NCBI GenBank assembly: GCA_964396385.1 | Contig: CAYNFH010000093.1 | Location: forward strand, 1 to 23,520 | Origin: CAYNFH01 sp964396385 | GTDB taxonomy: Bacteria > Armatimonadota > Chthonomonadetes > Chthonomonadales > CAJBBX01 | Direction: 5' to 3' | Length of the DNA stretch: 23,520 nucleotides | Shown here: positions 20,655-23,520 of the stretch, piece after piece | Position numbering within the stretch: position 1 is the first letter of the stretch | Layout: every line of letters begins with the position of its first letter | The notes under the pieces: model-generated | The model's input: only the letters and a program-made list of their open reading frames with translations | Database searches by the model: none | What the model was told of the DNA's origin: nothing | Program-made: the position numbers and the translations under genes

Positions 20655-20708
20655 TTAACCCACTCTTAACAAACCCATAACCACGCCTTAACGTGCTCTG
20701 GCTAGACT
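20655..20708 (+). promoter_or_regulatory. Pho box and -10 of the pst operon (4 repeats)
   Basis: TTAAC (20655), TTAAC (20666), ATAAC (20677) and TTAAC (20688) are spaced exactly 11 bp. TAGACT at 20703-20708 is a possible -10, 10 bp after the last repeat. pstCA starts at 20745. This site ties the motif to a known phosphate target and anchors the reading of the other six. Confidence 0.88.
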
Positions 20709-20744
20709 CAGGTCGATACTGCCCTGAAGCTCTGGTTTCTGCCT

Positions 20745-22793
20745 ATGTCCGTGATGCACGAACGATACGAGTTGATGGCCGCCGCGCGCTCGCCCGCGAA
20801 ACCCCTGGCTCGCGTTCCCAGGCTGACCGGCGATAGCGTCTTCAAGGGCCTGACGCTCGCGGGTGGATTGGTGGCGCTCCTCCTGATCGTCTGGATCGGG
20901 TTGGGTCTTTACCTGCAGTCGGCCCTCACACGCCACTCGTTCGGGTGGCATCTCCTTACGTCGTCGAGCTGGGATGTTCCGCACGACGCCTACGGCGCGC
21001 TGCCATTCATCTACGGCACCTGTGTCAGCTCCGCCCTGGCGCTCCTCATCGCGGTGCCACTCGGCGTCGGGGCCGCGCTCTTCCTCACGGAGATCGCCCC
21101 GCGCTGGTTGGCCACCCCGGTTGCGTTCGTCATCGAGCTGCTGGCCGCGGTGCCGAGCGTTATTTTCGGCCTCTGGGGCTTCCTGGTGCTCTGTCCCTGG
21201 CTGCAGGAGCACGTCAATCCCTGGCTTGTGGCTCACTTCGGGGCTACACGCGTCTTCGCGGGACCCCCGTTCCTCACCAACCTGCTGGTTGCGGGCCTGA
21301 TCCTCGCCATCATGGTGCTGCCCTTCATCACCGCCGTCTCGCGGGAGGTGATACGGACGGTGCCGCTGGCCCAACGGGAGGGATCGCTGGGCCTCGGCGC
21401 CACCCGCTGGGAAACCATCCGCTCCGTGGTGCTGCCGGCGGCCCGCTCCGGGATCGTGGGAGCTATCATCCTGGCCCTGGGACGGGCCATCGGAGAGACC
21501 ATGGCGGTCGCCATGGTGGTGGGGAACAACCCGCAGATCTCCACGTCGCTCCTACAGCCAGGCTATACTATGCCGGCTCTGCTCGCCAACCAGTTCAACG
21601 AGGCATATACCGAGCCGATGCAGCGATCCGCGCTCATCGAGATAGCGTTTATCCTCTTTGTGATCACGCTGCTGATCAACTGCTTCGCCCGGCTGCTGAT
21701 CCTGCTGAGCGCCAGAAACCTGTCGGCCGGAGGGCAGGGGAGCGTAGAGAACCCGCTCATTGAGACCGCGCGAGACGTTGCGGGTCGGGCGGTGCGTGTG
21801 GCGGTTCCAGTATTGCTGGTCGCGTACGCGGTGTTCCAGACTGCGGTAGACCTGCGTGTACACGGCTGGCGCGGGCTTTGGGGGCCGGTGGAGATCGTTG
21901 CGATCGGTTATCTGCTCACCCGGGCTGTGACGGAGATGACGCGCCGGACGGCGCGCTGGGGAGTCTGGAGACGGATCAATAGCATTACCATGCACGCCAT
22001 CATGAGTGTCTGCGCTGCGGTCGCATGCTTCATGCTGGGCCTGCTGCTGGTTTACGTCGCGGTCCAGGGAGCGCGAGCGCTCAACGTGTCGTTCTTCACG
22101 CAGCTCCCGAAGGATCCCACGGACCCGACGGGCGGCATGAAGAACGGCATCGTAGGCACGCTGGTCCTGGTCGCCATCGCCAGCGTCATCGCCATCCCGG
22201 TGGGGCTGCTGGGTGGAATCTTCCTTTCGGAGTTCGGCAAGTCGCGCGTCGGCGGCGTGCTGAGGTTCTCGGCCGACGTGCTGAACGGAATTCCGTCGGT
22301 GGTCATCGGCATGTTCGCCTATGCCGCGTTTGTCCTGCCGGTGAAGCACTTCTCGGCGACGGCGGGCGGCGCGGCCCTGGGGATCATGATGATCCCCACC
22401 ATCATGCGCAACACGGAAGAGATGCTCAGGCTGGTGCCGAACACGCTTCGGGAAGCCTCTCTTGGCCTCGGCGCGTCTCGCGTCCGCACCATTGCCCGCG
22501 TGGTCCTTCCGGCGGCGCGCGGCGGGATCATCACGGGAATTATGCTCGCCGTGGCGCGCGTCGCGGGCGAGACTGCTCCGCTCCTGTTCACGGCCTTCGG
22601 CAACGATCAGGTGAGCGTGTCGCCGTCGGAGCCTACCTCTTCCATGACCCTGATGATCTACCGGTACGCCACGTCCGCGTATCCGACCTGGATCGCCGAG
22701 GCGTGGGCTGGGGCGCTGGTGCTGCTGGGCCTGGTGCTGATTATAAGCCTTTCCGCTCGCATTGCCACCCGTACTCGCTACGCTATGAGATAG
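20745..22793 (+). CDS. pstCA: Fused PstC-PstA phosphate ABC transporter permease
   Basis: One 682-residue frame contains both permease halves of the high-affinity phosphate importer. Residues 1-325 are PstC-like (AVPSVIFGLWGFLVL; EAA loop REGSLGLGATRWETI at 211-225; GRAIGETMAVAMVVGN). Residues about 408-682 are PstA-like (NGIPSVVIGMFAYAAF; EAA loop REASLGLGASRVRTI at 569-583; RVAGETAPLLFTAFGN). A linker of about 80 residues (326-407) holds extra hydrophobic stretches (VAVPVLLVAYAVF, VEIVAIGYLL). In most bacteria these are two genes. The start is uncertain among ATG 20745, 20754 and 20775; none has a clear ribosome site. A Pho box precedes it and pstB follows after 124 bp. No pstS is seen in the window. 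Confidence 0.92.
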   Translation: MSVMHERYELMAAARSPAKPLARVPRLTGDSVFKGLTLAGGLVALLLIVWIGLGLYLQSALTRHSFGWHLLTSSSWDVPHDAYGALPFIYGTCVSSALALLIAVPLGVGAALFLTEIAPRWLATPVAFVIELLAAVPSVIFGLWGFLVLCPWLQEHVNPWLVAHFGATRVFAGPPFLTNLLVAGLILAIMVLPFITAVSREVIRTVPLAQREGSLGLGATRWETIRSVVLPAARSGIVGAIILALGRAIGETMAVAMVVGNNPQISTSLLQPGYTMPALLANQFNEAYTEPMQRSALIEIAFILFVITLLINCFARLLILLSARNLSAGGQGSVENPLIETARDVAGRAVRVAVPVLLVAYAVFQTAVDLRVHGWRGLWGPVEIVAIGYLLTRAVTEMTRRTARWGVWRRINSITMHAIMSVCAAVACFMLGLLLVYVAVQGARALNVSFFTQLPKDPTDPTGGMKNGIVGTLVLVAIASVIAIPVGLLGGIFLSEFGKSRVGGVLRFSADVLNGIPSVVIGMFAYAAFVLPVKHFSATAGGAALGIMMIPTIMRNTEEMLRLVPNTLREASLGLGASRVRTIARVVLPAARGGIITGIMLAVARVAGETAPLLFTAFGNDQVSVSPSEPTSSMTLMIYRYATSAYPTWIAEAWAGALVLLGLVLIISLSARIATRTRYAMR

Positions 22794-22917
22794 CCCGGCG
22801 CCCACGCTCCTGACGACAACCACCAGAAAGAACACTGAATGCAGTTCAGCTACGTTGTCCTGCTCACAGCCTTAGCGCTTGTGGAGTATGGCCAGCCCTG
22901 TGGGGGAGGGAGCGCCA

Positions 22918-23520
22918 GTGGTGGCCAGTGAGATCCGGGTGGACGCGCCGGAAACCGCTTCCTCTGCGCCAGAGAGTCTCACGGTCCGGTTGGAGGCCCG
23001 GGATCTGGACTTCTATTACGGGGCGTTCATGGCTCTCAAGGAAGTCAACATCTACATCGCCGCCAACCGCATCACAGCGCTGATCGGGCCATCAGGCTGC
23101 GGCAAGTCCACCTTCCTCCGGTGTCTCAACCGGATGAACGATGAGATCGGGGGAACGCGGGTGGAGGGTGAGGTGACGCTGGATGGTGAGAACATCTATG
23201 CGCCGGGCGTGGACGTGGTACAGCTTCGCAAGCGCATTGGAATGGTGTTCCAGCGAGCCAACCCGTTCCCTATGTCCATCTACGACAACGTGGCGTACGG
23301 CCCCCGAATCCATGGGGAGAAGAACCGGAGGCGCCTGGACGAGATCGTGGAGAAGAGCCTGGGGCAGGCGGCATTGTGGGACGAGGTCAAGGACAACCTG
23401 CGCAAATCGGCGTTCGATCTTTCCGGCGGACAGCAGCAGCGGCTCTGCATCGCGCGCGTACTCGCCGTGGAGCCGGAGGTGGTGTTGATGGACGAGCCGA
23501 CCTCCGCCCTGGACCCGAAC
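22918..23520 (+). CDS. pstB: PstB phosphate transporter ATPase (3' end cut by the window)
   Basis: 201 codons are visible. Walker A GPSGCGKST is at residues 57-65, then MVFQRANPFPMSIYDNVAYG (the PstB-specific Q-loop region), signature LSGGQ at 168-172 and Walker B VVLMDEPTSALDPN at the window edge. This is the ATPase that powers PstCA. The start is uncertain: GTG 22918 or 22921 sits after GGGGGAGGG at a normal distance, while ATG 22888 is in frame but has GGAG only 1-2 bp away. An extension of about 35 residues precedes the domain. It continues past the window end. Confidence 0.93.
   Translation, partial: MVASEIRVDAPETASSAPESLTVRLEARDLDFYYGAFMALKEVNIYIAANRITALIGPSGCGKSTFLRCLNRMNDEIGGTRVEGEVTLDGENIYAPGVDVVQLRKRIGMVFQRANPFPMSIYDNVAYGPRIHGEKNRRRLDEIVEKSLGQAALWDEVKDNLRKSAFDLSGGQQQRLCIARVLAVEPEVVLMDEPTSALDPN

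Noticed and set aside
21552..22835. 427-codon minus-strand frame antisense to pstCA
   Set aside because: Charged low-complexity product with no motif, lying over a well-supported permease.
22839..22931. 30-codon ORF (MQFSYVVLLTALALVEYGQP...) between pstCA and pstB
   Set aside because: It has a hydrophobic start but only a weak ribosome site and overlaps the pstB start; not enough support to call it a gene.

Overview
The window is a high-GC bacterial chromosome segment, dense with genes on both strands. I infer Armatimonadota or a close relative. The main reason is two secreted pseudopilin genes with the FTLIELLVVIAIIAILAA N-terminus, the following FPVFAQAR segment and an H-x9-DG motif near the C-terminus, a protein type greatly expanded in Armatimonadota and Planctomycetota. 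The assignment is inference from protein style, not from a marker gene.

Layout. 1-6.1 kb is a housekeeping block: the tail of uvrA, a conserved-TM-helix (small mechanosensitive-like) membrane protein whose start is broken by an assembly gap, uvrC, tyrS and an unrecognised membrane-anchored protein. 6.1-7.2 kb holds a promoter-to-terminator non-coding RNA or attenuator, followed by an orphan FecE/BtuD-type ABC ATPase. 7.2-9.1 kb encodes a PhoB/PhoR-type two-component system. 9.1-11.7 kb carries a short prepilin-like protein, a truncated prepilin, a YVTN-type beta-propeller protein on the minus strand, a complete H-x9-DG pseudopilin and a small lipoprotein. 11.7-16.6 kb has a P-type cation ATPase with two CxxC-less HMA-like domains, a 74-residue unknown protein, a small membrane protein resembling P-ATPase accessory proteins (DUF5132/PacL-like layout) and a small sigma-factor-like protein. 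16.6-18.3 kb has a small membrane protein and a second H-x9-DG pseudopilin with a strong terminator. 18.4-20.0 kb is a minus-strand arsR-arsC-aquaporin operon with a readable promoter and operator. 20.1-23.5 kb has a lone receiver protein, a fused PstC-PstA permease and the start of pstB.

The strongest structural signal is not a gene. Seven intergenic sites carry 3 to 5 direct copies of TTAAC-like pentamers at an exact 11-bp period, the architecture of Pho boxes (closest to the cyanobacterial form). They precede phoB, the short prepilin-like gene, both full pseudopilins, two unknown small proteins and pstCA. All seven face the plus-strand gene downstream and most have a -10-like hexamer 7-11 bp after the last repeat. 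The window therefore reads as a compact phosphate-starvation regulon: the PhoB/PhoR pair would drive phosphate import (PstCA, PstB), and, less expectedly, pseudopilins, a small lipoprotein and two undescribed small proteins. The neighbouring arsenic operon fits because arsenate enters through phosphate transporters.

A second pattern is a family of degenerate heptanucleotide tandem repeats at six places in the first 8.2 kb, one inserted in frame inside uvrC and one next to the start of phoR.
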